In this document: piece after piece, positions 24,429 through 37,203 of the stretch
How positions within the stretch are numbered: position 1 is the first letter of the stretch
How the letters are laid out: each line of letters opens with the position of its first letter
Assembly: GCA_014058105.1 (NCBI GenBank)
Contig: JACGCM010002647.1
Span: forward strand, 930,001 to 994,000
From: Kingdonia uniflora
Lineage: Eukaryota; Streptophyta; Magnoliopsida; Ranunculales; Circaeasteraceae
Direction of reading: 5' to 3'
Length of the DNA stretch: 64,000 nucleotides
Notes under the pieces: model-generated
Databases searched by the model: none
What the model was told of the DNA's origin: nothing
The model's input: only the letters and a program-made list of their open reading frames with translations
Translations under genes and position numbers: made by a program

Positions 24429-26310
24429 ATGAGTTCCGAGAAGTTTGGAGGTCCTATAAATTTCCCTCTAGCCTTTGATGGCAAAGAATATCTATACTGA
24501 AAAGTCTGAATGATTGCATATTTACAATCAATCAGAGAATATGCATAGATTGTTGCTGAGGATGGATGGACACCCCCTACTATGATGCAAGGTCAACTTG
24601 GGAGTGCTAAAGAGGTTCTTAAACCTAGGAGCCAATGGTCAAAATAAGAAAAGGATATTGTCGGTTATAATTATAAAGGCCTCAATACGATCTTTACAAC
24701 TGTGAGTCAAATTAAGTTTTGACATATCTCTGCATGTACCACTTCTAAAGAAGCTTGGGACATCCTAGTTCAAACTCCTGAAGGCGATGATACAGTCAAA
24801 GAAAGTAAGCTTCAAATGCTTACTTCGCAATTTGAGAATATCAGAATAAGTGAAAATGAACCTTTTGACGAGTTCTATGCTAGACTAAGTGATATTATAA
24901 ACACTAGTACCGCATTAAGAGCAGTGTACTCTGATGTTCAAATAGTTTGTAAAGCTCTAAGATAACTTCCTAAGAGCTTTAGATCTATACGTGATGTTAT
25001 AGAGAAAGCTCAGGATCTTAAGAAAATGAAACCAGATACATTAGCTGGTAAATTGCGAACATCTGAACTCGAGAAGAAAATAGAAAACCTTGAGAAGAAC
25101 AAGAGTCTTGCTTTCAAGTCTTCATCTTACTCATTTTCTTCTAAGGGTACTATAGAAGCTGGCAACTCATCTGATTCTAATAATGATGATGGGTCCGACC
25201 TGGATTCACAGATTGCCTCTATAAGCCACCAGCTTAAGAACCTTGTGAAACAACGCCAATTTCAAAAATAAGGGCAATCGGTAAATCATAAGTCGCGAAC
25301 TCATGATCAACATCGAGTGAATAACCGGCAAACCAACCTTGACACTAACTTAAGTCAAGTTGAATGCTACAAATGTTACAAGTTTGGTCACTATCCCCAT
25401 AGCTGTCCCAATAAGAAATCTAGGACCAATCACAAAGCTATGAATATTCGTGTTACTTGGGATAACAGTGATGATGAGAATAATGATAATAAGAGTCATC
25501 ACCAAGTAGTTGACAATGGAAATTATTGTGCATATCCTGCTATTTTAAATTGTGGCAATAATAATTTTGACATTTTAAAACTTGAAAATCCTGATGAAAA
25601 TTAGAGTAATCAAGAACAGAATGAGTCTGAGGAGTTTGAGGACCCGCATCTTGAGGACTTGTGTGCTCAGACTCTCGCCAAGTGTATGAAACTCGATAAA
25701 CATAACAATGTCTTAAAAGACCAAGTTAATATAATTACGTGCAAACTTAAGGAAAAACTTAGAGTACAAGTCACGAGATAGAGGTACCCGAGAATGAGAA
25801 ACAAGGCCTTCATGACAAAGTTGTATTTTTAGAAAAAGAAGTTAATGATGCAAAGGAGAAAATAAAATCAACTTTGGACGAACTTCATTTGGCCAAACTT
25901 GATGTAGTTGTATCTGAGCAGAAACTCGAGAAGTTTGTCATGGGGCCAAGAACATTGATAAAATATTATGCATGGGAAAGACGGAAAGTGATAAAAGGAA
26001 TCTGGGATATGAGGAACCTTTTCCTAAAGCCAAGACTCCTCAAATCACAAAGTTTGTAAAAGTAACTGCTTTTACTTCGGTGCCCAAACATAACATGATA
26101 TCCACTACTCATAATCACTCCAAACGGGTGTCTTACTCTCATATTTATCATTGTAATATATGTGGTCGAAAGGATCATATTGCTTCTTATTATAGATTTG
26201 TTAGACCCTATCAACTATATGCTCACCCTTTCAATGAATATAGATATAAGTCATATGTGAATGTTACTAATGTGATTAGTGTGAATTTGAGTAGGAAGTC
26301 TGTTCTATAA
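24429..26310 (+). pseudogene. Sirevirus gag (element 1)
   Basis: ATG at 24429. The same gag as element 2: an N-terminal PxFDGKEY-type block, a UBN2-like capsid region to about 25020, a Ser/Asp-rich linker, a CX2CX4HX4C knuckle (CYKCYKFGHYPHSC, about 25365-25406), a coiled-coil stretch (25780-25930) and a second Cys/His cluster near 26150-26200. Stops interrupt at several points (for example before 24490 and at 24964). The frame ends at 26310, where pol should begin but is absent. Confidence 0.8.
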
Positions 26311-28437
26311 ACATTACCTTAAAAGATGACTAGTGCAGTTTGGGTACAGAAGACTGATTTGGAACTGCAGAAAAAGTGCAATGTTGCTCAAATAAGGTAA
26401 TGAAAGTTTACTGAGAAGGGTTATAAGTATGCTTCATTGATTAGGTACGTTTCTTACCTTGTCTCAGTTTGTTATTGTTCTTGTTTTTATTGTTTTAGGA
26501 TAGTAGGATATTGTCCTGTCTTTTTATCTATACTTTGCACTTTAGGAGTTTTTGTATGTAGAATATTCTTGCTATACTTGGATTTTGCTTGTGTGGTATA
26601 TTTATTTATGAGATAATTATTTGGTAAAACCACATTCCACAATAGTCACTGAGTCTCTTGTTTAAACTAAAAGCTCATCGTGACTAGAACCAGGTGAGGA
26701 TAATTGTAGAGACTTCGTACCTAATGTTATGTGAGGATCTGACCTTATTTTTTAGCTTCGAGTGCTATTATATTTACTCTTTGTTTTTAATCTCGTTGTT
26801 TTTTATCTCATTTCGTTTCCTTACTCAATTGTCAAATGGTAACATCAAAGTCAAGTTATATTAGTAATACTTTCCTAGTTTTACTCGAGGCGAAAAAGGT
26901 GATGGTGCCCAACCGAAGATATGATAATAGGCATTTTTATTACTGCATCATTTTGGCCTTCGTTTGTGCTTACCCAAATATTTATCCGTTTGCAGCCCCT
27001 TGTGCCTTCAAATAAGTCATTCATTTTTTATACCTAAATCCTTTATTATTTTACCCATTTGTTCTGAGACTTTTCAGTGAAAAAAGAAAGAAAGAAAAAG
27101 ATGTATGATTTTTGGGGGAAAAATGAATAGAAGAATACAATGCCTCCCCAAATGACGTTTGTTATTATCTCATATCAGTATCATGAAAAGAAAAGAAAAT
27201 TAAAAAAAGAGAACAAAAGGGGAGGAAAAGTGGTATTTTATTTTATGTATACTCAATAAGAAAAAGAATGACAGAAGTTGAATTTGGTTTCAAGTGAAAA
27301 TGGGAGTTAGTGAAACTAAAGTCTCAGAATACCAGTAAAACACCTACTCCATCATATGCCTACCCATGCCTACATTATAACCTATTCAAAGACCTATTTG
27401 ATCTTGAGTCTGGCGCAGTCACTATTAGTGGAGAGTAGATATAGGGAGTCTTTATTAGTTTTGCCTTGACACCATATATGACAATTGGGTTTTTTTCCCA
27501 TGAGATCTTCCAGCTCACAGTGCGCCATTTTTTGATGAAATATGTTTTTTTCACTGCTTTATATTCATATTCATATTTCACACAGAGTGTTTGTTAGTCA
27601 ATTCTCAGTAATTTTGAGTGACCACCATGAGAGGCCTAAGTTGAAACAACTTTTCAATATAGTATTCTAACTGTGGCTGAGTAATACGCTGAAAACTAGG
27701 TAACTCTTTGACTATGCACACACAGACACCAAATATTTTATTTAGTGATTGTTTTATAACACATTGGCAATGTCTTGGTCTTTATAGGATATTTTAGATT
27801 TATTGACTTCTATCATGCCTTGTGTTTAGGGGGAGGGTTGATTTCTTTTGCTTATTTATTTCAGAGACACTCCCCGTGTGTGTTTTCCTTTTATTTCATT
27901 TTAAAGGGGGTTATCGTTTTTTTGAGGGGATTATGTTGAGGGAGAGATGCATATTATTTTGAGGGGGAGATGTATATTATTTTGGGTTATTGGTTCTGAC
28001 ATTTTTAGTATTTAAAATAGTCTATCTGCTAAGAATATTTGTTCTGCCAATTATACGTATATATTTTTCATTTATTCTGTGTTCAACTCATGGTTTTTTT
28101 ATCCTCTTATAGGTTATTTACCATTTGTTCATCTGTGCCAAAAAGGGGGAGAGATGATCCTGACAGGTAAGTCAAGTAAGTTATATTCTTTTTACTAAAC
28201 ATAGATGATCCTGACAGGTAAGTCAGGTAAGTTATGTTATTTTTTATCCCTAATTTTTGAAGGAACAATTAAGTGATGTATCTTGTTTAGTGTGTAGGAA
28301 TTCCAGAGTATATGCTATATAAGATGAAAGTGGAGCTTTGAGTATGGATATTCAGTAATTGAGTCAGTCCATCGAGTTGTATTTTTATTTCTTATAGTTA
28401 GTTTTGGTTTTGACACGAAATGAACCAAAGGGGAGAT
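26311..28437 (+). other. Element 1 3' non-coding region with repeated polypurine tracts
   Basis: Over 2 kb without coding capacity, homologous in part to 34830-36170 of element 2. It has several purine runs of the AGGGGGAGA type (27828-27838, 27938-27947, 27961-27971, 28141-28154), with the functional one at 28427-28437 next to the 3' LTR. A duplicated 33-bp block containing GATCCTGACAGGTAAGTC occurs at about 28156 and 28206. Multiple polypurine tract copies are a known Sirevirus trait. Confidence 0.65.
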
Positions 28438-29510
28438 TGAAACATTCATGTTTGGAGTTTGTTTCATTCCGTGTCTAGTTTAGATGTCAATAAAATCTCG
28501 TGGTAAATCGACGTCAGAGATTGCACATGGAGTGACTACAGCTAGACTGGCACTGAACAGGTAAGTGGGTTTCTAACTCCATAGTCTATAATATCAAGCC
28601 CTATGTATTTGATAGAGTATAGCAAAGTAATAAGAATGTCTCCTTAAAGAAAGCAGAAGTTCTATTCGAATAACCTTTAATGTTGTTTGAATATGTTCCA
28701 ACAGATAGAATTGTATTCGAATAGAATTACTTTTGTTCGAATAAGTTTTTACAGATGCATTTATATTTGAATAGATTGATTGTTGCTCGAATGACTTTCA
28801 ACAGATACATTTCTATTCGAATAGATTAATTATTGTTCGAATAACTTTAAACAGATAGATTCTTGCTCGAATAGATTAATTTTTATTTGAACAGAGCCCG
28901 TGTTTTCTGTTTTCCTACTTAAGACATACTTACCTTCTATTTTTAAACTCACCTCTTTTCAAAACCTATTTTTCAGAGCTTGATATTTTAGAGAGCGGGG
29001 AGATTTTAATGATCGATTCAACGCGAAATAAACCTCAAATTGAATCAATCGGAGAAGTTTAGAAAACCTAATAATTGATTAATAAAGTTTGGGCGATTCA
29101 AGCTTTGAAGCTTTGGTGCATTACCCAAGGTGAGGCGTTGTGAGAATGGAAGAGCATTACAAGAATAAGGAATCGGCTGTTAGGAGCTTGATTAGAAGAG
29201 AGGTAACCATGGGATGTATTTATCGAGTCTATAAGTAGTCAAAATCTTGTAATTTAATTTCAATAGTGGATCGTTTAGCTGTCGGGTGATTCGACAGCGA
29301 CTTGTAGATTTTTCTCCTCATAAAGGTTTCCCACATGGTTAAAATTTGCTTAGCCTTGTCTTTAATCTCCCATTGCTTTCTTGACATTAGATAATCGTAT
29401 CGACTTGATTAAGGTTAAGCGTTGACCATTTTTTCAAAGGAATTAGAACATTTTCTTTTATACCTAAAGCAATCGAAATTGGTTAGTCTCAGACAACTAG
29501 TTTTTTTTTA
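28438..29510 (+). repeat. 3' LTR of element 1
   Basis: Follows the tract CCAAAGGGGAGAT. Its last bases (TTTTTTTTTA) have lost the CA edge. Confidence 0.85.
28665..28891 (+). promoter_or_regulatory. TTCGAA palindrome array, element 1 3' LTR
   Basis: Motifs start at 28665, 28686, 28716, 28736, 28766, 28786, 28816, 28836, 28866 and 28886; intervals are identical to the 5' LTR. Several motifs have turned into TTTGAA or CTCGAA, but positions are unchanged. Confidence 0.9.
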
Positions 29511-29726
29511 TTCAATAGCAACCTGTGGGTTTTTCTCCTGAGAAAGGTTTCCCACAGGGTTAAAAATTGGTGCCGCGTCTTTAATTTCTATTGCTTGCTT
29601 GACATTAGATAATCGTATCGACTTGAACTAGGTTAAGCCTTGACAATTAATTCAGAGGATTTAGGAATTTTTAATTTATACCTTAAACAATCGAAATCGG
29701 TTAGTCTCATGCGACTATTTATTTCA
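29511..29726 (+). repeat. Element 2 5' LTR, second part
   Basis: Resumes with CAACCTGTGGGTTTTTCTCC, the block expected after 23281 by comparison with 42540-42757. Ends ATTTCA and is followed by TAGTATCAGAGCGG, the slightly altered primer site at 29729. Confidence 0.85.
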
Positions 29727-29799
29727 ATTAGTATCAGAGCGGTCACGTTTCAAGGTCTAACAACCTAAGCGTGGATCTTGGATAGTTCGTTTGAGAATA

Positions 29800-31690
29800 A
29801 TGAATTTTGAGAAGTTTGGAGGTCTTATAAATTGCCCTCCAGCCTTTGATGGCAAAGAATACCCATACTGGAAAGTCCGAATGATTGTATACTTACAATC
29901 AATTGAAAAAGATGTATGGATTGCTGCTGAGGATGGATATACACCCCCTATTATGATGCAAGGTCAACCAGGGAGTGCTATTGTGGTCCCTAAACCTAGG
30001 AACCAATGGTCAAAAGAAGAAAAGGATATTGTTGGGTATAATTCTAAAGGCCTCAATGCGATCTTTACGGCTGTGAGTCAAAGTGAGTTTTGAGATATCT
30101 CTGCATGTACCACTTCTAAAGAAGCTTGGACATCCTAGTTTGAACTCATGAAGGTAATGATACTGTAAAAGAAAGTAAGCTTCAAATGCTTACTTCGCAA
30201 TTTAAGAATATCAGAATGAGTGAAAATGAACCTTTTGATGAGTTCTATGCGAGACTAAGTGATATTGTAAACAATAGTGCCGTATTAGGAGCTCCTTATT
30301 CTGATGTTCAAATTGTTTGCAAAGTCCTAAGGTCCCTTCCTAAGACCTTTAGATCCAGACGTGATGCTATCGAGGAATCTCAAGATCTTAAAAAAATGAA
30401 ACCCGATACATTAGCTAGAAAATTGTGAACGTTTGAACTTGAGATGTGAATGGAAAACCCTGAGAAGAATAAGAGTGTTGCTTTCAAATCATCACCTTAC
30501 TCATCTTCTTCCAAAGGTTCCAAAGAGGTTGATCACTCATATATCACAGATGATGATGAAGGTTCGAATATAGATTCATCAATTGCCCTTATTAGTTAAC
30601 AATTTCAAAAAATCTTAAAGAAACATCAGTTTCAAAAACAAGAACAAAAACAAGGGCAATCAATGAACTATAATCCATAACCTCATGATCGGGTAAAAAC
30701 TTATAACCGACAGACCAACAGTGATACTGACCTTAGTCAAGTTGAATGTTATAAATGTCACATGCTTGGTCATTATGCCCATAGTTGTCCTATTGAAAAA
30801 ACTGGAACGAATCATAAACCTATGAATATCAGGTTACTTGGGATGATAATGATGATAAACATGATAACAATGAGAGTCGTCCACAAGTAGTTGATACTAG
30901 AAATTATTGTGCATATCCTATGGTTGTTAATTGTGGCAATAATAACTTTGACATTTTTGAACTTGAAAATCCTAATGAAAATCAGTGTAATCAAGAAAAA
31001 AATGAGTATAAGGAGTTTGAGGACCCATATCTTAAGGACTTGTATGCTCAGACTTTCGCCAAGTATATAAAACTTGGCAAACTTAACAAAGTCTTGAAAG
31101 ACCAAGTTAATACACTTACGTACGAACTTCAAGGAAAAATTGAGAGTACTAGCCACGAGATAGAGGTTCTTGAGAAGGAGAAACAAGGCCTTCATGACAA
31201 AGTTGTATTTTTAGAAAAAGAAGTTAATGATGTAAAAGAGAAAATGAAATCAACTTTGGATGAACTTCGTTCGGCCAAGCTTGATGTAGTTCTATCTCAG
31301 CGAAAACATGAGAAGTTCTATCATGGGGCCATGAACATTGATAAAATGTTATGTATGGGAAAGACGAACAGTGACAAAAGGGGTCAAGGATATGAAGAAT
31401 CTCTTTCCAATGCCATGACTTCGCAAATCACAAAGTTTGTGAAAGCAACTGCGTTTACTTCTATGCCCAAACATGACGTGATGTCCACTACTCATAATCA
31501 CTCCAAACAGGCCTCTTACTCTAAAATTTATTATTCTAGTCTATGTGGTCAAAAGGGACATATTGTATTTTTCTGTAGATTTGTTGGGCCCTATCAACCA
31601 TATACTCGCTCTGTCAATGGATATAGATATAATTCTAATGTGATTACTAATGATATGAAAAGTGAGAATATGTCTAGATGGTTTGCATAG
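29800..31690 (+). pseudogene. Sirevirus gag (element 2)
   Basis: ATG at 29800. N-terminal block with PPAFDGKEYPYWKVRM, then W-x-AAEDGYTPP and WSKEEKDIVGYNSKGLNAIF, characteristic of Sirevirus gag. The capsid part continues at 30186-30428 after a small frame break. A zinc knuckle CYKCHMLGHYAHSC lies at about 30747-30788. A long coiled coil (about 31060-31310) is followed by a second Cys/His cluster (CGQKGHIVFFC, near 31545-31578). The final 256-codon frame (30920-31690) is the longest intact piece. Stops and frameshifts elsewhere rule out a functional product. Long gag with C-terminal coiled coil is usual for this lineage. Confidence 0.82.
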
Positions 31691-31699
31691 GAAACTACA

Positions 31700-34600
31700 G
31701 GTCGAAGAACTTATCGAAGCATTTGGGTCCAAAAGTTGGAGTTGGTACCTCAGATAAGGTGTAATGTTGCACTAACTACTTTGAATGTGATCAAGTCAGT
31801 TCAATGGTATCTGGATAGTGGGTGTTCCCGTCATATGACAGGTGATGCGTTCAAGCTGAGTCACCTAGACAATATTCAGGGAGGTGATTTTACTTTTGGT
31901 AATGGGAGCACCTCTTCTGTAATAGGAAAGGGAAAGGCCAAAGGACTTAGTACTCCAACAATTGAGAATGTTCTCTTAGTCGAGGGGCTGAAGGAAAATC
32001 TTCTTAGTGTCAGTCAACTGTTACATTTTCCAAAGTTGGATGTGATGTTTTGAACTCTCAAGGACAACTGGTGATGTATACTGCTAGAACCGATGATAAC
32101 TGTTATACTATTCAACAAGAAGCTATACTGTGTAACATAGCGAAACTGAGTGATGTGGACTTATGGCATCAAAGATTCGGACATATAAACTTTAATGATT
32201 TGTCCAAGATTAAAAGTAAAAAGCTGATTCGGGAAGTACCGAAGTTGGGAAGATTGAGCAATGTAGTGTGCGGTCCTTGTCAAATTGGAAAGCAAATAAA
32301 GAGTTCCCACAAGAAGTCCAACAATATTGCTACAACTCGAACTCTTGAGCTAATACACATGGACTTGATGGGTCCTATGAGAACGGCATCATTGGGAGGT
32401 AAGAGGTTTATCATGGTAATGGTGGATGATTTCTCTCATTATACATGGATAGCACTTTTGAGAGAGAAGTCTAATACTTTTGAAGAATTCCGCAATATAT
32501 CGCTTTGAATCCAAAATGAGAAAGATTGCTCTACTGATAAAATTTGAAGTGATCGTGGAGAAGAGTTTAAGGATACTGGGGTGGTTGAGTATTGCACTTC
32601 TAATAGGATTAAGCATGAATTTTCTGCTCCAATACCCCACAACAGAATTGAATTGTAGAAAGGAAGAATATAGTTCTTCAAGAAATAGAACAAGTCTTAC
32701 TTCACAGCAAGAATCTTTCGGCACACTTTTGAGGGGAGGCCATTCATACTGCGTTTTATACTATTAATAGAGTGCATCTACATCCACTTACTTTTAACAT
32801 GCCCTATGAACTGTGGTTTTAAAAAAAGCCGAATGTCAACTACTTCAGGGTTTTTGGGAGTAAATATTTTATCTTTAGAGATCGGGAGAACATTGAAAAA
32901 TTTGACTCTCAGAGTGATGAAAGTATTATATTGGGCTACTCAACAAATAGTAGAGCTTTTCGAGTCTACAATTTGAGGACCAATGTGATGATGGAGTCTT
33001 GTAATATGGTTGTTGATGATACTTGCACTATTAGGTCTACAGATGTGAGAGAAGATGATAGTACAATGGAAAATCCATAAATACCTTTGAGTGACATTCT
33101 TGTATCGAGCCCTACATCAAAGGTTGGTTCTCCCTTGCCTACTCCATCACTCCAGCTCCACCACTCCCTCCCGCCCCAACTGTACCACAACCCAGATGGC
33201 AACAAGTTTGTAAGGATTACTCAAATACCGATATCATCGGGGATCCAAATTCTTGGGTTTAGACTCGAAGCCAATACCATGAGACGGTGAAATTTGTTTG
33301 TTATGTTTTGTGATCGAACCAACAATGGTAAAGGAAGCTCTGTTAGATGAATATTTGCTACATATAATGCAAGATGAGCTTCACCAGTTTTGATGTCAAG
33401 ATGTTTAGGATTTTGTTCTACGTCATTCAAGTAAAAATATTATTGGAACTAAATGGGTTTATATAAACAAATATGACGAACTTGGAAATGTAATTTGAAA
33501 CAAAGCTAGACTGGTCGCTCAAGGGTACAATCAACTAAAAGGGGTTGATATTGCTGAAACGTTTGCTTCTACTGCAAGGCTTGAGTCTATTCGCCTACTG
33601 TTTGCTCTTGCTTGCCATCAAAAGTTCAAGTTACATCAGATGGATGTGAAGAGTGCTTTTCTGAATGGGATCTTAGAGGAAGAGGTGTACGTGGCCCAAC
33701 CAAAAGGGTTTGAGGATCCTCACCATCCAGATCACGTGTTCTACTTGAAGAATGCTCTTTATGGTTTGAAGCAAGCTCCTCGAGCATGGTATGAACGCCT
33801 CTCCAATTTTTTCTTAGCTAAGGGATTTGTTCGAGGGGAGTTGATAAAATGCTATTTATGCAACAGAAGGGAGGCGCGATGGTTGTTGCACAGGTATATG
33901 TAGATGATATTTTGTTTGTCTCTACTTCGAGTTTACTAACTACTTCTTTTGTAGCTTTAATGAAAATAGAATTTGAGATAAGCATGGTTGGGGAACTAAT
34001 TTATTTCTTAGGTCTCCAAATACGTCAAGTGGAGAAGGGAATGTTTGTTTCTCAATCCACGTATGTCAGGGATCTTGTGAAGAAGTTTGGTCTCTCTTCT
34101 GCAAAACATGCCAGGACACCCATGAGTACTACTACAAAGTTAATTAAGGACTAGGCAGGTACGGATGTTGATCAAAAGACGTATAGAAGTATGATAGGTA
34201 GCTTACTTTATCTTACTACTACTCGTCATAATATTATGTTTAGTATATGTATGTGTGCTCATTATCAAGGTAGTCCGAAAGAGTCCCATTTATAGGCTGT
34301 TAAACGTATTATTAGTTATGTATGTGGGAGTTCTGATTTTAGCCTATGGTATTCACATGACACAACCTCTGAGGTTATTGGGTATTCCGATGCAGATTGG
34401 GCAGGTAATGTAGATGATAGGAAGAACACTTCTAGTAGATGTTATTATATTGGAAATAATCTTGTGGCTTTGCAGAGTAAGAAGCAAAATTGTATTTCTC
34501 AATCCACAGCAGAAGTAGAGTATATTGCTGCGGGGAGTTGTTGCACTTAATTAATTTGGATGAAACAGATGGTGCATGACTATGGAATAGTCTAGGGGAC

Positions 34601-34830
34601 GATGTCAGTTTTTTATAATAATACGAGTACGATCAATATCTCCAAGAATCCAGAACAACATTCCAGAACCAAGCACATTGATCTTTGATTCTACTTCAAC
34701 CGTGATCTTGTTGAGCGCAAGATAGTCAGTGTTGAGTATGTTCCTACAGAGAGTCAGTTAGCAGATTTTTTTCACCAAGCCGTTAAATGCTATGAGATTT
34801 GAGCTTTTAAGATGGTCAATTAGTGTCTGC
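31700..34830 (+). pseudogene. Sirevirus pol (element 2): protease, integrase, reverse transcriptase, RNase H
   Basis: Copia order. Protease WYLDSGCSRHMTG at 31805-31843; a GAG-pre-integrase zinc region DLWHQRFGH near 32158-32184 with CGPC at 32270; integrase core start ELIHMDLMGPM near 32346 with MVDDFSHYTW near 32420; then a stop and frameshifts through the rest of integrase (32500-33000). Reverse transcriptase resumes at 33430 and has MDVKSAFLNG (33640), LYGLKQAPRAWY (33760-33795) and an intact YVDD (33897-33908). RNase H relics run from about 34380 (SDADWAG block) to 34830. A frameshift near 33840 and several stops break it. Confidence 0.85.
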
Positions 34831-36238
34831 TCTATTGATTAGGTATGTCTTTTACTTCCTCTTTACACTATTTTGTTAGATTATCACAGTGATATATGCT
34901 TGGTCAGATGCGCTTCTAATTTAATGTTAGGGCAGTTCAGTATAGTGTTTACTTAGATTTAATTTCTCTCACGGCAGTTAACTTTTGCATGCTTAGATAG
35001 ATCGGTACTCATTGATATTATACTTTAGGATACATATAGAGATTTCGTACCTAATGCTATGTGAGGATCTGACCTTATTTATAAGCTTCATGTGTAATGA
35101 CATTTACTTCTCTCTTTGATCTTGTTGTTTGTGATCTCATTTCGTTTCCTTACTCAATTGTCAGATGGTAACTTCAAGTTTAAGTTAGTTTAATTGAATG
35201 TTCCCTATACTTGATTCAAGACAAAAAATACTATGTGAGACCGAAGATATGATAATAGGCTTGTTATTGCTCTACATTTTTTGTCGTCGTAATTCATAAC
35301 CATATCTTTATCCACTTGTAGCTCTTTATGCCTAAAAATAAGCCTTTCATTTTTCTACCCAAATTCTTTCTTCATTTACCCGTTTATTCTGAGACTTTTC
35401 AGTGAAAAAAAATATAAAAGGGGGGTTAGAAAAGCTGAAAGAAAGAATAGATTGTATTCCTCCATATCTTTGATCGTATGTAACTTTGGGTCTTTATAAA
35501 GAATAAAATGAATAAAAAAAATGGGGGGGCAAGAGGTAGAGGAAGAAGTATTCTGATATATGTCTACTCAATAAGAAAAAGAATGACAAAAGTTGAATTT
35601 GGTTTCAGGTGAGAAGGGGAGCTAGTGTAACTGCAGTCTCAGAATGCCAGCAAAATACCTACTCCATCATATGCCTACCCGTGCCTATATTATAACATTT
35701 TCAAGACCTGTTTGATCTTGAGTTTAGCACAGTTTTTTTAGTGGAGATGAGAGATATGGAGTCTATATTAATGAACTTGACACTATTAATGACAATTGAT
35801 ATCCTGTCCATGAGATCTTCCAGTTCACAGTGCGTTGCTTATTTGATGAAATATGAGTCTTTCTTTGCATATTATTCATATTCATATTTTACACAGAGTG
35901 TTCGCTAGTCAATTCTCAGTGATTTCGAGAAACTACCAATGAGAGGCCTAAGTTGAAACAACTTTCCTTATAGTATTTTATTTTTGAATGTTGGGTCAAT
36001 GGAATGCATGGAACTATTTTACGTTGACTGCGCACACATACACTCTGAGTAAATACTTATTCTGTCTAGATTTTCTATTGAATGATTTCCTGTCTGATAT
36101 TCATATAGCCTGTGATTAGTCTCTGATCTAGAGTAGACAGGGAGAGTATTGTTTACTTAGTGTTTATTTCTTTGATTTTTTTTTGTTACGTTTTGCTTCG
36201 TTTTATCTCTATAAAAAAACGATAGGTCAAATTTTTTA
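34831..36238 (+). other. Element 2 3' non-coding region, proximal part
   Basis: Homologous to 26.4-27.8 kb of element 1, including the block GTGAGGATCTGACCTTATTT at 35060 and the AGTGAAAAAA block at 35401. No coding capacity. Element 1 and element 2 stop matching near 36170. Confidence 0.6.
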
Positions 36239-36313
36239 TTCGAATATTTTTCTTTTGTTTGAATATTTTCCAGCAGGTACTTGTTTATTTGAATACAACT
36301 TTTGTTGTTCGAA
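36239..36313 (+). promoter_or_regulatory. Internal TTCGAA array ahead of the third ORF
   Basis: Four motifs start at 36239, 36258, 36288 and 36308 (TTCGAA, TTTGAA, TTTGAA, TTCGAA), intervals 19, 30, 20. The N24 spacer has CCAGCAGGTAC, like the CAACAG spacers of the LTR arrays. Followed by a T-rich then CT-repeat leader (36360-36380) that, before the solo LTR inserted, would have continued at 39267 towards the ORF at 39884. It may be an internal promoter for that ORF or a relic of an LTR. Confidence 0.55.
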
Positions 36314-37030
36314 TACATTTTATTGAATTTGTTTTTTTTCAAAAACAATTTTTTTGCTTTTATTCTCTCTCTCTCTCACTTCTATTCGAGTATAACCTTG
36401 GCGTTGTCTGTAATGAGCCATATTTTTTATTTCTAATTATTACTCTTTATATTCCAAATCTACATATTCATATTCTTTAACTTCTGCATATTCCTCTGCA
36501 TCATACTTCTGCATATTCTCCTATCCTTAATGCAACTATAATTGTTCTTAGTGCCAGGTTTGGTATGTATTCCTTCTTGGTAGAGTTTTGGTGGTTTGAT
36601 GGTTTTGGTAGTTTGGCGTTTTAGCTTGATTGTGTAGTGTGTGTTCGGAGGGCGGTTTCTGTATCCGTAAAGGGTTTTCCGCCTCTCTCCTCTGTGTGGG
36701 TTATAGTGTTTTCGATTCTTGACGTTTCTGGCGCTTCTGATTTTCGTTCTGGGGTGGAGAAATAGGGATTAGCTACCCCTGGTTTCTCAATGCCTATCGG
36801 ACCGTCGTCAGACTCTTTCCGTCCATTTCATTCCTTCCGGTTAAGTTTTTAGCCGTTAGATTCCTTTTCCGGGTTTTAAGAGTTCTGGTGGCCGTTCAGC
36901 GGTAGAGGTAGTGTTAGACCTTGGGAACCCTTTGTGGTGGTTGCTCGAGTTTTTTTAGTCTTCTGAGGGTCTTGGAGTTGGGTGTGTGTGGTTCAGGAGG
37001 ACCTCAGAGTAGACTTTCCCAGAATTGTCG

Positions 37031-37203
37031 TTCGAACGAGGTTCCTTGTCGTTCAAACGAATCTTTGTATTTTCTGATCTTTTTCTGTGTCTTCTGAACA
37101 TTTTGGCCATTGGATAGCATTGTCGTTCGAACGAGATTTATTGTCGTTCGAACGAGTTGACTAACCTCCTGGAATTTGGCCCATTACCTCTTAGTCGCTC
37201 GAA
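37031..37203 (+). promoter_or_regulatory. TTCGAACG palindromes in the solo LTR
   Basis: Motif starts: 37031, 37052 (TTCAAA), 37126, 37147, 37198 (CTCGAA); intervals 21, 74, 21, 51 bp. Each intact one sits in TGTCGTTCGAACGAG, so the palindrome is longer here (CGTTCGAACG). Downstream, CTGTTTCGACTACTTAAGTC (37212-37231) resembles the sequence downstream of the Sirevirus arrays. Confidence 0.6.

Larger units (their letters stand above)
23282..29510 (+). mobile_element. Gag-only Sirevirus element 1, nested in the element 2 5' LTR
   Basis: LTRs at 23282-24355 and 28438-29510 (about 1.07 kb each) and primer site at 24358 (TGGTATCAGAGCGG). It keeps a gag relic and long 3' non-coding region but no pol: sequence jumps from the end of gag to the sequence that follows RNase H in element 2. 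Left flank GATTC and right ATTC (29510-29513) are a probable imperfect target duplication. After it the interrupted host LTR continues with AATAGCAACCTGTGGG. It is a non-autonomous derivative that would have needed another Sirevirus for its enzymes. Confidence 0.85.

Noticed and set aside
32389..32767. Opposite-strand and shifted frames over integrase
   Set aside because: They overlap a clearly recognisable integrase reading and show no domain of their own.
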